Below are positions 25,396 through 33,763 of a stretch of 64,000 nt of DNA, in pieces. Positions within the stretch are counted from its first letter, which is position 1; every line of letters starts with the position of its first letter. Where the stretch lies: positions 1-64,000 of the forward strand of contig NZ_ASXG01000125.1 of NCBI RefSeq assembly GCF_000411975.1. Direction: 5' to 3'. The DNA is from Amycolatopsis orientalis DSM 43388. Lineage in GTDB: Bacteria > Actinomycetota > Actinomycetes > Mycobacteriales > Pseudonocardiaceae. The notes beneath the pieces are model-generated. The model ran no database searches, was not told where the DNA came from, and saw only the letters and a list, made by a program, of their open reading frames with translations. Made by a program: the position numbers and the translations under genes.

Positions 25396-26937
25396 GTGAG
25401 CACGCTGGCCGAGCCGAATTCCGCTGCCCTGGCCGAGCCGTCGTCCGCGCCGGCGAAGAAGACCCGGATCGTCTTCATCGACATCGGCCGCGGCCTCGGC
25501 GCACTGCTGGTCTTCTACAGCCACATCGCCCATCCGTGGGTCATCGCGAAGAACGACAAAGCCCCGTACGTCGACTTCATCGAGGCGCTCACGAGCGACC
25601 CGATGCACATGTCGAAGCAGGGCATCGGCCAGATCGCGGTGCCGTTCTTCTTCCTGGTCAGCGGTTTCGTCGTGACGCCGATCGCGCTGCGCCAGGGTAC
25701 CGGGCGCTTCGCGCTGAACCGGTTCATCCGGGTGTACGCGCCGATGCTGTTCGTGGTGCTGCTCACCGCGTTCCTGCTGCTGGTGAACCTGCACCCGCCG
25801 TCGACCGGGCAGCCGCAGACCCTGAACCCGCTCACCGTCCTCACCAACACCACGCTCGCCAACTACCTGATCTATCCGCAGGTCGTGCTGGTGCCGGTGG
25901 CCTGGACGATGATCGTCGAGGTCATCTTCTACCTGCTGCTGATGGCGGTGCTGCCGCTGCTGCGCCGGTGGGTGTGGCTCGCGATCGCGGTCGAGCTGAC
26001 GTTCATTTTCGTGGTGATGATGAGCCGCTCTCAGCTCGGACCGTCGTGGTCGCTGTTCGCGGTGAACGTCTCGTACCTGCCCGCGATGCTGATCGGCCAG
26101 GTCATCTGGGCGACGACCAACAAGCAGATCCCGCTCTGGACCGGTGCGCTCTACGGCGGCTGCGCGTGGTCGCTGTACGTGCTGGCGGACGTGATCAACG
26201 TCGGCCGCGTGGACAGCTCGTACAACCTCGCGCTGGCGTTCGCCGTCGCCTGCTTCCTGATGGGCATGTTCGCCGAGGACCGGCTGAAGCAGCGCAAGAT
26301 CTGGACCATGCTGTCCGAGCGCAGCTACTCGATCTACCTGCTGCACATGCTGGTCACGTTCGTGCTGCTGCAGCTGCTGCGCCCGGCGGTGCCGCTGCCG
26401 ATCGCGCTGCTGATCGTGATCCCGGCGGTGTTCGGCGTGGTCGAGTTCAGCTACCGGTTCGTGGAGCGGCCGAGCCACTCGCTGGCGCGGCGGTTGTCGC
26501 ACCGGCCGAAGCCGCCTCCGCCCGCGCCGGAACCGCCCCAGCCTCCGGTGGAGCCGCCGGTCGAAGCCACTCAGTTCGTGGACGCCGAGGTGACCACCGA
26601 GCTTCCGCGGATTCCCGTCGAACCGCGGCCGCCGCGGCGTCCGGCGCCTCGGCCGCGGCCGGTGCAGAACGGGCGGATGGGGGCCCCGCCGCCGACCGAC
26701 CCGCCACGCGGGGCGATGCCTCGCGCGAACGGCGGCGCGCACCGGGCACGTCCCGTCGTCGAATCGGGCGTCGACCGCACCGCCGAACCGCAGGCGCGCC
26801 GCGCGATGCCGCCGCGCCGGCGTCCGTCAGCTCCGCCGGAGCTGCGCTACCAGCCGGACCAGGAAAACCAGGCCCAGCGCGGCGACCAGGACGATTTCCC
26901 ACGCCACCGGAAATCCTTCCGCCACACCCCTCGCTGA
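25396..26937 (+). CDS. Acyltransferase-3 family membrane protein
   Basis: 513 residues. A short cytoplasmic leader is followed by the acyltransferase-3 domain (about 25-365, ten or so TM helices) with 'RIVFIDIGRGLGALLVFYSHI' carrying the characteristic early catalytic His, 'VPFFFLVSGFVVTPIAL', 'NRFIRVYAPM' and 'AWTMIVEVIFYLLLMAVLPLL'. Residues 366-513 are a Pro/Arg-rich cytoplasmic tail. The family O-acylates sugars and other surface molecules from acyl-CoA. Start GTG 25396. The 193-bp divergent spacer (25203-25395) must hold its promoter and that of the PIG-V-like gene. Confidence 0.85.
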   Translation: MSTLAEPNSAALAEPSSAPAKKTRIVFIDIGRGLGALLVFYSHIAHPWVIAKNDKAPYVDFIEALTSDPMHMSKQGIGQIAVPFFFLVSGFVVTPIALRQGTGRFALNRFIRVYAPMLFVVLLTAFLLLVNLHPPSTGQPQTLNPLTVLTNTTLANYLIYPQVVLVPVAWTMIVEVIFYLLLMAVLPLLRRWVWLAIAVELTFIFVVMMSRSQLGPSWSLFAVNVSYLPAMLIGQVIWATTNKQIPLWTGALYGGCAWSLYVLADVINVGRVDSSYNLALAFAVACFLMGMFAEDRLKQRKIWTMLSERSYSIYLLHMLVTFVLLQLLRPAVPLPIALLIVIPAVFGVVEFSYRFVERPSHSLARRLSHRPKPPPPAPEPPQPPVEPPVEATQFVDAEVTTELPRIPVEPRPPRRPAPRPRPVQNGRMGAPPPTDPPRGAMPRANGGAHRARPVVESGVDRTAEPQARRAMPPRRRPSAPPELRYQPDQENQAQRGDQDDFPRHRKSFRHTPR

Positions 26938-27017
26938 GGAGTGATGCTCTTCCGGTAAGGCGCGCGAGGGTGGGAGGCCGTTCACCGACACGGCGTAACT
27001 CACACTCCCGGCTTAGC

Positions 27018-27695
27018 TCATTCGTGCGAGCCGCGCCGCGGGGTGACGAGACCGGACTCGTAGGCGAGCACCACCAGCTGGGCCCGGTCGCGCGCACCGA
27101 TCTTGGTCATGATGCGGCTGACGTGCGTCCGTGCGGTCGCCGTGGAGATCACCAGGTGGGCGGCGATTTCGTCGTTCGACAACCCGCCCGCGACCAGCGC
27201 CAGCACCTCGCGTTCGCGTTCGGTCACCTCCCGCACGGCCGAGGTGTCGATCCGCCGGTGCTCCGGCCGTCCGACGATCTCGGCGATCAGCCGGCGCGTG
27301 ACGGTCGGGGCGAGCAGCGCCTCCCCCGCCGCGACGACGCGCAGCGCGTGCAGGAGTTCGACCGGTTCGGTGTCCTTCAGCAGGAAGCCGCTGGCCCCGG
27401 CGCGGAGGGCCTCGTAGACGTATTCGTCGACGTCGAACGTGGTCAGGACCAGGACTTTCACCCCGCCGAGTTCCGGGTGCGAGGTGATCCGGCGGGTAGC
27501 TTCGAGGCCGTCGGTGCCGGGCATCCGGATGTCCATCACGACGATGTCGGGCCGGTGCTCGATCGCTTGCGCGACCGCTTGCTCGCCGTCGCTGGCCTCG
27601 CCGGCCACCTCGAAGCCGTCCTCGGTGTCCAGCAGCAGCCGAAATCCGGCGCGGACCAGGGCCTGGTCGTCGGCCAGTACGACGCGGATGGTCAT
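27018..27695 (-). CDS. NarL/LuxR-type response regulator
   Basis: 225 residues: receiver domain (acidic pair 'LADDQ', phospho-acceptor in 'VVMDIRMPGTDG', Thr in 'VLTTFD', Lys in 'GFLLKDTEP') and a C-terminal LuxR helix-turn-helix ('LTEREREVLALVAGGLSNDEIAAHLVISTATARTHVSRIMTKIGARDRAQLV', here beginning VTERE). ATG 27695 overlaps the kinase stop by 4 bp (ATGA), so kinase and regulator are translated together. Target genes are not evident. The acyltransferase gene is convergent with its 3' end. Confidence 0.92.
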   Translation of the reverse strand: MTIRVVLADDQALVRAGFRLLLDTEDGFEVAGEASDGEQAVAQAIEHRPDIVVMDIRMPGTDGLEATRRITSHPELGGVKVLVLTTFDVDEYVYEALRAGASGFLLKDTEPVELLHALRVVAAGEALLAPTVTRRLIAEIVGRPEHRRIDTSAVREVTEREREVLALVAGGLSNDEIAAHLVISTATARTHVSRIMTKIGARDRAQLVVLAYESGLVTPRRGSHE

Positions 27696-28813
27696 TTCTC
27701 CCCCTCCACGGGCAGTTCCGCCCGCACCTGGAAACCCTCTCCGGTGGCACTCGCCTCGACGCTGCCGCCAAGCGCCGTCGCGCGTTCCCGCATGCCGCGC
27801 AGCCCGTGGCCGGGCGTCGGCTGGGCGGTGCCGCGGCCGTCGTCGCGCACGACCAGGACCAGCGTGCCCGGTTTCCGCTCGAAGCGGACCTCGACGCGCT
27901 GGGCCCCGTCGGCATGCCGGACGACGTTGGTGAGCGACTCCTGCAGGATCCGGTACGCCGCGCCGTCGACTGGCGCGGGCAGGTCGCCGGCTTCGCCGTG
28001 CACCTCGACTTCCAGCCCGGCGGCACGCGCGTGGTCGAGCAGTTCGTCGACCTGCGCGAGGCTCGGCGCGGGCGCGCGGTTCTCGCCGGAACGCAGCACG
28101 GCGAGGGTCGCGCGCAGGTCGTTGAGCGCGGACGCGCTGGCCGCTTTGATGTTGAGCAGTGCCTCTTTCGCCTGCTCCGGCCGCCGATCCGCGACGTGTG
28201 CCGCGACGCCCGCCTGGACGTTGATCATCGCGAGGCTGTGCGCGACGACGTCGTGCACCTCGCGGGCGATGCGGAGCCGCTCTTGTTCGGCCATCCGGTG
28301 CCGATGCTCGTCGGCCTGCTCGCGCCGGGCGGCGACGGCCGCGAACTGGAACCGGACCGCGGTCGCGATGCCGATCACGGCGGACATCCAGACCACGGCG
28401 AACAGCGCCCACGCGCTGACCGCAAACGTTTGCGCCTGGACGACGTGCACCAGGTACGCCGCCACGAGGACCGCTCCACCGGTGCTCCCGGCGACCACCG
28501 GACCCTGCCGCCGCGTAAGCACGAAGAGCGCGATGGTGGGGACGACGATCACCGGACCGCCGGGCTCTGGCGACAGGTAGTACGCGTACGCCGAGGCCGC
28601 GGTGAGCACGAACAGCGGCAGTGGATACCGGTGGACGAGCAGCAGGGTGAGCACGGTCGCGGCCAGCCACGCCGCACCGAGCGGGCTCAGCGGGTGCGAG
28701 GCGTGCTGCCAGCGCCCGGACGCACTGGAGCCGCCGAGCACGAAGGCAAGCACCACGAAGGTCCGGAACACCCGCCCGAACCACGGGTTCTGCGCCCGCC
28801 ACCAGTAGTGCAT
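27692..28813 (-). CDS. HisKA_3-type sensor histidine kinase
   Basis: About 373 residues. Four to five TM segments occupy the first 165 residues with almost no extracytoplasmic domain, the topology of intramembrane-sensing kinases. A HisKA_3 box follows ('RLRIAREVHDVVAHSLAMI', phospho-acceptor His in EVHD) and then the HATPase ('ILQESLTNVVRHA', 'VVRDDGRG', 'GHGLRGMRERATALGGSV'). Start ATG 28813 (MHYWWRAQNPWFG); the frame is open a further 93 bp but that leader is Arg-rich and unlikely. Coupled to the regulator gene downstream. Signal unknown. Confidence 0.88.
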   Translation of the reverse strand: MHYWWRAQNPWFGRVFRTFVVLAFVLGGSSASGRWQHASHPLSPLGAAWLAATVLTLLLVHRYPLPLFVLTAASAYAYYLSPEPGGPVIVVPTIALFVLTRRQGPVVAGSTGGAVLVAAYLVHVVQAQTFAVSAWALFAVVWMSAVIGIATAVRFQFAAVAARREQADEHRHRMAEQERLRIAREVHDVVAHSLAMINVQAGVAAHVADRRPEQAKEALLNIKAASASALNDLRATLAVLRSGENRAPAPSLAQVDELLDHARAAGLEVEVHGEAGDLPAPVDGAAYRILQESLTNVVRHADGAQRVEVRFERKPGTLVLVVRDDGRGTAQPTPGHGLRGMRERATALGGSVEASATGEGFQVRAELPVEGEK

Positions 28814-28934
28814 GCAGCGAAAGCTACCGGGGAAGGCCGGTGGGCGCGTCCGTCGTGAGGCGCGGGCTCTCGCTACGCGCGGCGCGGTATGTCGATCGTC
28901 GGCCACCCTCCGGCGGACGCGTGCTCCACGTGCG

Positions 28935-29780
28935 CTACCGCGTCTTCGGCACGAACTCCCGCAGCTTCGACCGCGTCTCGTCGTTCGCCGGGGTGTAGAC
29001 CGACATCCGGATCTCCGAACGGCGGCCGGCGTAGAGGTAGGTGAAGTCGAACGTGAGCAGGCCCGCCTCCGGGTGCAGGTAGCGCTTGCTCTTGGCCTGC
29101 TCGGTGTTCACGTCGTGGCGCTCCCACAGCTCGGCGAAGCACGGCGATTCCGCCTTGAGCCGTTTGACCAGCGACTTCCAGCCGGGTTCGCCCATGTGCT
29201 CGGCCATCGCGGCGCGGAAGGACGAGACCATCCGCGGCACGTTCTGCTCCCAGTCGACCATCCGCTCCCGCCACTCGGGATTGAGCAGGCACTGGACGAG
29301 CGTGTTGCGTTCCTCGTACGGGATCTTGTCGACGCCGCCCATCAGCCAGTCGTAACCGGCGTTGTGGCCGAGCACGTCGAAGCGCGCGTTGCGGACCGCG
29401 ACCGGGAACGGCTCCAGCTGGACCATCATGTCCTGCATCGACGGCGTGATCGCGGAGCAGTTCTTCTTCTCGGTCACCGGTTCCGGCGCGCCGGCGAGGG
29501 TGAACAGGTGCACGTGTTCGTGCGGGTCGAGCCGCAGCGTGCGGGAGATCGCGCTGAGCACCTGCTCGGACGCGTTGATGTCGCGGCCCTGTTCGAGCCA
29601 CGTGTACCAGGTGACCCCCACCCCGGCGAGCTGCGCGACCTCCTCGCGGCGCAGCCCCGGCGTGCGCCTGCGGCCGCCGAGCGGCAGGCCGACCTGCTCG
29701 GGCGTGATGCGCCCGCGCCGGTTGCGCAGGAACTCTCCCAGTTCGGTCCGGCGGAGGCGGTCTTCGATGCCACTGGTCAC
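28935..29780 (-). CDS. XRE-family regulator with MmyB-like ligand domain
   Basis: 281 residues: an XRE helix-turn-helix (about 10-85, 'LGEFLRNRRGRITPEQVGLP', 'TPGLRREEVAQLAGVGVTWYTWLEQGR') and a C-terminal MmyB-like domain ('FPVAVRNARFDVLGHNAGYDWLMG', 'NTLVQCLLNPEWRERMVDWE', 'LLTFDFTYLYAG') proposed to bind a small hydrophobic ligand. Start GTG 29780; there is no ribosome site, so a leaderless message is possible. It diverges from an MFS gene over a spacer with repeated TACCAGG half-sites, and probably represses that gene and itself. Confidence 0.88.
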   Translation of the reverse strand: MTSGIEDRLRRTELGEFLRNRRGRITPEQVGLPLGGRRRTPGLRREEVAQLAGVGVTWYTWLEQGRDINASEQVLSAISRTLRLDPHEHVHLFTLAGAPEPVTEKKNCSAITPSMQDMMVQLEPFPVAVRNARFDVLGHNAGYDWLMGGVDKIPYEERNTLVQCLLNPEWRERMVDWEQNVPRMVSSFRAAMAEHMGEPGWKSLVKRLKAESPCFAELWERHDVNTEQAKSKRYLHPEAGLLTFDFTYLYAGRRSEIRMSVYTPANDETRSKLREFVPKTR

Positions 29781-29783
29781 GAA

Positions 29784-29857
29784 TACCAGGTAAGCACAGC
29801 GGCGACCCTGTTACCAGGTAGTCCCAGTACCAGGATAAAAGCACACCTGGTACCAGG
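29784..29857. promoter_or_regulatory. Repeated TACCAGG operator half-sites in a divergent spacer
   Basis: TACCAGG occurs at 29784-29790, 29812-29818, 29828-29834 and 29851-29857; with CCTGGTA at 29846-29852 the last forms the palindrome CCTGGTACCAGG (29846-29857). Spacings between half-site starts are 28, 16 and 23 bp. The sites fill the 103-bp spacer between the XRE regulator and the MFS gene and are the likely binding sites of that regulator, by position. Confidence 0.75.
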
Positions 29858-29883
29858 GTCTGGCGCGGCGGAACGTAGTACTC

Positions 29884-31326
29884 ATGACGACTACCACCAC
29901 CGCCCCGGCATCGGCCACCGTCGCCGCCGGGACGCCGGAGAGGACGGGCCTCTCGTCCGCCGGCTTGATCACCGTGCTGCTGGGGGCAGCGCTGCCGATC
30001 ATCGACTTCTTCATCGTCAACGTCGCCCTGCCCACGATCGATGCCGACCTGCACGCATCCACCGCGACCCTCGAACTCGTCGTCGCGGGCTACGGCATCG
30101 CGTACGCGGTGCTGCTCGTGCTCGGCGGACGGCTTGGCGACACTTTCGGCCGCCGCAAGCTCTTCCTGCTCGGCCTGACTTTGTTCACGCTCACCTCGCT
30201 GGCCTGCGGAGTCGCCCCGGACGCCGCCACGCTGGTCCTCGCCCGCGTCGCCCAGGGCGCGGCCTCGGCGATGCTGCTGCCGCAATTCCTGTCGATCATC
30301 CAGGCCGGCACCACCGGCGAACGCCGTTCCCGCGCGATCGGTCTCTTCGGCGCTACCGGCGGCATCGCCACCGTGGTCGGCCAGCTGCTCGGCGGCGCGC
30401 TGGTGGCCGCCAACCTGTGGGACCTCAGCTGGCGACCGATCTTCCTGGTCAACGTGCCGATCGGGATCATCGGGCTGCTGCTCGCTCGCCGAACCGTGCC
30501 GGACAGCCGGGCGAGCAACCCGCTCGGCGTCGACCGCTGGGGCACCGTGCTGCTGGCCGTCTCCCTGCTGTCGCTGCTGATCCCGATCATGGAAGGCCGC
30601 GCGCTCGGCTGGCCGTGGTGGAGCATCGCGCTGCTGGTGCTCTTCCCGTTCGCGGCGTACGGCTTCGCCCGCGTCGAGCGGAAGCTGGAAGCCGCCGGCG
30701 GCACTCCGCTGCTGCCGCCCGCCCTGCTGCGCACCGCGAGCGTGCGGCACGGCCTGACCGTCGCGGTGCCGTTCTTCTGCACCTTCGGCTCGTTCATGTT
30801 CGTCTACGCGGTGACGCTGCAGAACGGCCTGCACCTCGGCCCGCTCGGCGCTGGGCTGGCGTTGACCCCGATGGCCGTCGCGTACTTCACGACCTCGCTG
30901 GTCAGCAGCCACCTCGTCGCCCGGTTCGGCCGCAAGATCGTGCCGATCGGCGGGCTGATCCTCACCGTCGGGCTGCTCGCGCTCGCCGGAACCGCCCTGC
31001 TGGACTGGCCGGACCTGTCGATCTGGCGGCTCGCCCCGGCGATGGTGCTGATCGGCGTCGGCAACGGGCTCGCGATGAGCACGCTGTTCCGGGTGGTGCT
31101 TTCGCGAGTGCCCGCGGACTTGGCCGGGGTCGGCGGCGGCGTGCTGACCACGACCCAGCAGACGTCGCTGGCCTTGGGCGTCGCAGTGCTGGGCAGCCTG
31201 TTCGCCAGCCTGAGCGTCCCGGGCCTGCTCGGTTACCAGGGCGCGTTCGTGCTGGTCATCGGCATTCTGGCGGCGCTGGCGCTGCTGGTCAGCGGACTGG
31301 CGCGAAAACTGCCCGATCCGCGCTGA
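29884..31326 (+). CDS. MFS exporter, DHA2 (14-TM) type
   Basis: 480 residues with about 14 TM helices. Landmarks are 'AALPIIDFFIVNVALPTI' (motif D1), 'LGGRLGDTFGRRKLF' (motif A), 'LARVAQGAASAMLLPQ' (motif B) and 'GATGGIATVVGQLLGGALV' (motif C region of drug antiporters). ATG 29884 lies 27 bp past the last TACCAGG site. The divergent XRE/MmyB-type regulator suggests induction by its own substrate. Substrate unknown; the QacA/EmrB subfamily commonly exports drugs or dyes. Confidence 0.88.
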   Translation: MTTTTTAPASATVAAGTPERTGLSSAGLITVLLGAALPIIDFFIVNVALPTIDADLHASTATLELVVAGYGIAYAVLLVLGGRLGDTFGRRKLFLLGLTLFTLTSLACGVAPDAATLVLARVAQGAASAMLLPQFLSIIQAGTTGERRSRAIGLFGATGGIATVVGQLLGGALVAANLWDLSWRPIFLVNVPIGIIGLLLARRTVPDSRASNPLGVDRWGTVLLAVSLLSLLIPIMEGRALGWPWWSIALLVLFPFAAYGFARVERKLEAAGGTPLLPPALLRTASVRHGLTVAVPFFCTFGSFMFVYAVTLQNGLHLGPLGAGLALTPMAVAYFTTSLVSSHLVARFGRKIVPIGGLILTVGLLALAGTALLDWPDLSIWRLAPAMVLIGVGNGLAMSTLFRVVLSRVPADLAGVGGGVLTTTQQTSLALGVAVLGSLFASLSVPGLLGYQGAFVLVIGILAALALLVSGLARKLPDPR

Positions 31327-31372
31327 GAAATTCGCCCGACGGAAAACCCCGCTCCCGGACGACGATGGTGAT

Positions 31373-31897
31373 GTGACGGAACCTCGGGTGCAGCCAGACC
31401 CGGCCTTCGCGCTGCTCGGCCTCTACGAGACGGCCCTGCCGGAGGTCTATGGCTACCTGCTCGCGAGGTGCGGCGACCGCGTGCTGGCGGAGGAACTGAC
31501 TTCGGAGACGTTCCTCGGCGCGGTCGCCGCTTGCCGCAAGGAGCACGCGCCGCCGGTGAGCACGCCCTGGCTGATCGGGGTGGCCCGGCACAAACTGGCC
31601 GACCACTGGCGGCGCGCCGAACGGGAACAGCGCGGGCTGCGGCTCGTGCACGACGCCGAAGGAGACGTCGAAGATCCCTGGGACGAACAGCTCGACGCCC
31701 TGCGCGCGCGGCAGGTGCTCGAATCGCTGTCGGTCTCGCATCGGGCAGTGCTCACCTTGCGGTACGTCGACGGCCTTCCCGTGCGCGAAGTCGCCGCGCA
31801 TCTCGGCCGGACCATCCACGCGACGGAGGCGTTGCTGACGCGGGCCAAGACCGCGTTTCGCCGCAGCTACCAGGAGAAGGAGGGTCGCGATGCCTGA
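31373..31897 (+). CDS. ECF-type sigma factor
   Basis: 174 residues with sigma-70 region 2 ('LYETALPEVYGYLLARCGDRVLAEELTSETFLGAVAA...VSTPWLIGVARHKLADHWRR') and region 4 ('SLSVSHRAVLTLRYVDGLPVREVAAHLGRTIHATEALLTRAKTAFRR'). Start GTG 31373, 46 bp after the MFS stop. Its last 8 bp overlap the start of the next gene, which encodes a two-domain VOC protein rather than a recognisable anti-sigma factor. The regulon and signal are unknown. Confidence 0.88.
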   Translation: MTEPRVQPDPAFALLGLYETALPEVYGYLLARCGDRVLAEELTSETFLGAVAACRKEHAPPVSTPWLIGVARHKLADHWRRAEREQRGLRLVHDAEGDVEDPWDEQLDALRARQVLESLSVSHRAVLTLRYVDGLPVREVAAHLGRTIHATEALLTRAKTAFRRSYQEKEGRDA

Positions 31898-32783
31898 ACC
31901 GTTCGACGCGCTCGCCCTGCCCTCGACTCCGGCCGACCCCGATCCGGCCTTCGCCGAGCAGCTGCGCGACGACCTCCGCCGCCTGATCCTGAACGGAGCG
32001 GAGATGACCACCACCGAGACCACGCCCCAGCAGGCCCAAGTGGGAGCACTCACGCCGTACATCGTGGTGACCGACGCACGGGCCGCGCTCGACTTCTACG
32101 TCGAGGTCTTCGGGGCGCGACGCCGGTCCGAACCGATCGTGATGGACGACGGCCGGATCGGGCACGCCGAACTGGACATCGGCGGCAGCGTGCTGATGCT
32201 GGCCGAGCAGTTCCCGGAAATCGGCAATGTCGTCGCCCCGGAAGGCGGGGCGACGGTGCGGGTCGAGGTGCCCGATCCGCGGAGCGCGGTGCAGCGGGCA
32301 GTGGAACTGGGCGCGGAACTGCTGCGTCCCGTCGAGGACCGCGGCTACGGAGCGCACGGCGCGATCAAGGATCCGTACGGCCAGCGCTGGCTGGTCGCGC
32401 AGGCCGCGCCGCGGGCCAAGGCACCGGACGAGCGCACGTACCGGCACGGCGAGGCCGGGTACTTCACCTTCCAGGTCCCCGACGACGGCCGGGCCAAGGC
32501 GTTCTACGGCGCGGTGCTCGGCTGGCAGTTCAGCCAGGGCAGCCTGCCGACCGCGTGGCGCATCGAAGGCGACGGCCTGCCCGGCGGGCTGTGGGGCGGG
32601 GCGGAACTGCAGACCGGATGGAAGCTGATGTTCGCCGTCGACGACCTCGAAGCCGCGCTCGCCCGGGTGCGCGACCAGGGCGGCCGGGCAGGCGAGGTGG
32701 AGCACCAGCCGTACGGCCGAACGGCCGATTGTGCCGACGACCAGGGGATCGAGTTCTGGCTGTGGGAACAACCACGCACGTGA
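31890..32783 (+). CDS. Two-domain VOC (glyoxalase-fold) protein coupled to the ECF sigma factor
   Basis: 297 residues. Residues 1-38 ('MPEPFDALALPSTPADPDPAFAEQLRDDLRR...') are not VOC-like but resemble the leader often found on the gene after actinobacterial ECF sigma factors. Residues about 50-170 form one VOC domain ('LTPYIVVTDARAALDFYVEVFGA') and about 185-295 a second ('GYFTFQVPDDGRAKAFYGAVLGWQF'). The overlap with the sigma gene (31890-31897) implies coupled synthesis. A ligand-sensing partner for the sigma factor is an attractive inference; alternatively it is a glyoxalase or resistance protein of the regulon. An internal ATG (MTTTETT) could give a leaderless VOC-only product. Confidence 0.8.
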   Translation: MPEPFDALALPSTPADPDPAFAEQLRDDLRRLILNGAEMTTTETTPQQAQVGALTPYIVVTDARAALDFYVEVFGARRRSEPIVMDDGRIGHAELDIGGSVLMLAEQFPEIGNVVAPEGGATVRVEVPDPRSAVQRAVELGAELLRPVEDRGYGAHGAIKDPYGQRWLVAQAAPRAKAPDERTYRHGEAGYFTFQVPDDGRAKAFYGAVLGWQFSQGSLPTAWRIEGDGLPGGLWGGAELQTGWKLMFAVDDLEAALARVRDQGGRAGEVEHQPYGRTADCADDQGIEFWLWEQPRT

Positions 32784-32835
32784 CCTCGGCCAAAACCCGG
32801 GCGGCAAACCGGCCCGCGGGGCGCACACTCGAAAG

Positions 32836-33219
32836 ATGGCCGCGCACTGGACCCCTCGAGACGAAGCCGAACTGACTGCCGGCTGGCAGCTGTGGCTCGC
32901 GCTGCGCTCGTCCGCCTGGCCGGGACCGGACTGGGACGGAACGCCCGCCGACGCCGTCCGCGGACTGGATCGGTGCTTCGCCGCCTGCGACGAAATCCTC
33001 GCCGCGCACGACGAGCCGGACTCCGCGGTCGCCGGGCTGGTGCGGTCGATGCTCCTGGCCGCCAACTGGACCCTCGGACTGTGGCGCGACGACACGGACC
33101 CGCTCGATTCCGAACGCGCCGCGATGCTGCACGCCGACCTGGCCGCGTTCTCCGACCACGCGGAGAGCGTGCGGAGCCTGCTGGCCGCGGGCGGCGGGTG
33201 GGCCTCGCTTCCGCGGTGA
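32836..33219 (+). CDS. Small conserved hypothetical protein
   Basis: 127 residues, acidic, Trp-rich and helical ('AHWTPRDEAELTAGWQLWLALRSSAWPG', 'LDRCFAACDEILAAHDEPD', 'LVRSMLLAANWTLGLWRDD', 'HADLAAFSDHAESVRSLLAAGGGW'). ATG 32836 follows a short AAAG. No named family is recognised. It lies 52 bp past the VOC gene on the same strand and may belong to the sigma-factor transcript. Confidence 0.6.
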   Translation: MAAHWTPRDEAELTAGWQLWLALRSSAWPGPDWDGTPADAVRGLDRCFAACDEILAAHDEPDSAVAGLVRSMLLAANWTLGLWRDDTDPLDSERAAMLHADLAAFSDHAESVRSLLAAGGGWASLPR

Positions 33220-33246
33220 CCCGCCCGCCGTCCGTCTACAAAGGAC

Positions 33247-33657
33247 TCACCAGTGCGCGGGCCGCTTCCGGTCCGGCTCGTACGGCTGCGTGATGACCTC
33301 GATCCCGTTTCCGCCCGGGTCGAGGAAATACACACCGCGGCCGCCGTGGTGATGGTTGATCTCGCCGGGTCCCTGCCCGCCCGGCCCGGCGTGGTAGGCG
33401 ACCCCGGTTTCCTTCAGCCGCAGGAAAAACGCGTCGAAGTCGTCCTCGGGGATGAGGAAACAGTAGTGCTGCAGCTTGCGGTCGGCGTCCGGGATCGTCG
33501 CGAAGTCGAGCCGTACGCCGTTGCTGGTTTCGACGGGAAGGAACGGGCCCCATTCCTCGCCGATCTCGAAACCCAGCAGATGCGCGAAGAATTCGGCGGA
33601 CTCCCGGTTGTCCCGGGACGGGACCATGAGGTGATTCAGTTCAACGGAAACGGACAC
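33247..33657 (-). CDS. Single-domain VOC-family protein
   Basis: 136 residues of one glyoxalase/extradiol-dioxygenase half-fold: 'VELNHLMVPSRDNRESAEFFAHLLGFEIG', 'HYCFLIPEDDFDAFFLRLKETGV', 'NHHHGGRGVYFLDPGGNGIEVITQPY'. His in 'LNHLMV', the His cluster and Glu in 'GIEVI' could form a metal site. Likely a dimeric lyase, dioxygenase or binding protein; substrate unknown. ATG 33657. It is convergent with the small gene at 33219 (27 bp). An inverted repeat ATGCCT/AGGCAT (33664-33680) sits just upstream of its start. Confidence 0.85.
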   Translation of the reverse strand: MSVSVELNHLMVPSRDNRESAEFFAHLLGFEIGEEWGPFLPVETSNGVRLDFATIPDADRKLQHYCFLIPEDDFDAFFLRLKETGVAYHAGPGGQGPGEINHHHGGRGVYFLDPGGNGIEVITQPYEPDRKRPAHW

Positions 33658-33763
33658 GAAGCAATGCCTCCAGAAGGCATCCCAGCACCTCCATGCCTCA
33701 CCCAGCCGGTGACCGACACGCGATGCCGCGCACGAGCGTAGCGCAGCCGAAGCGGATCTCCCA

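Noticed and set aside
24007..26742. 911-residue minus-strand frame
   Set aside because: It is a shadow of the PIG-V-like gene and antisense to the acyltransferase gene. Composition is Arg/His-rich with no domain.
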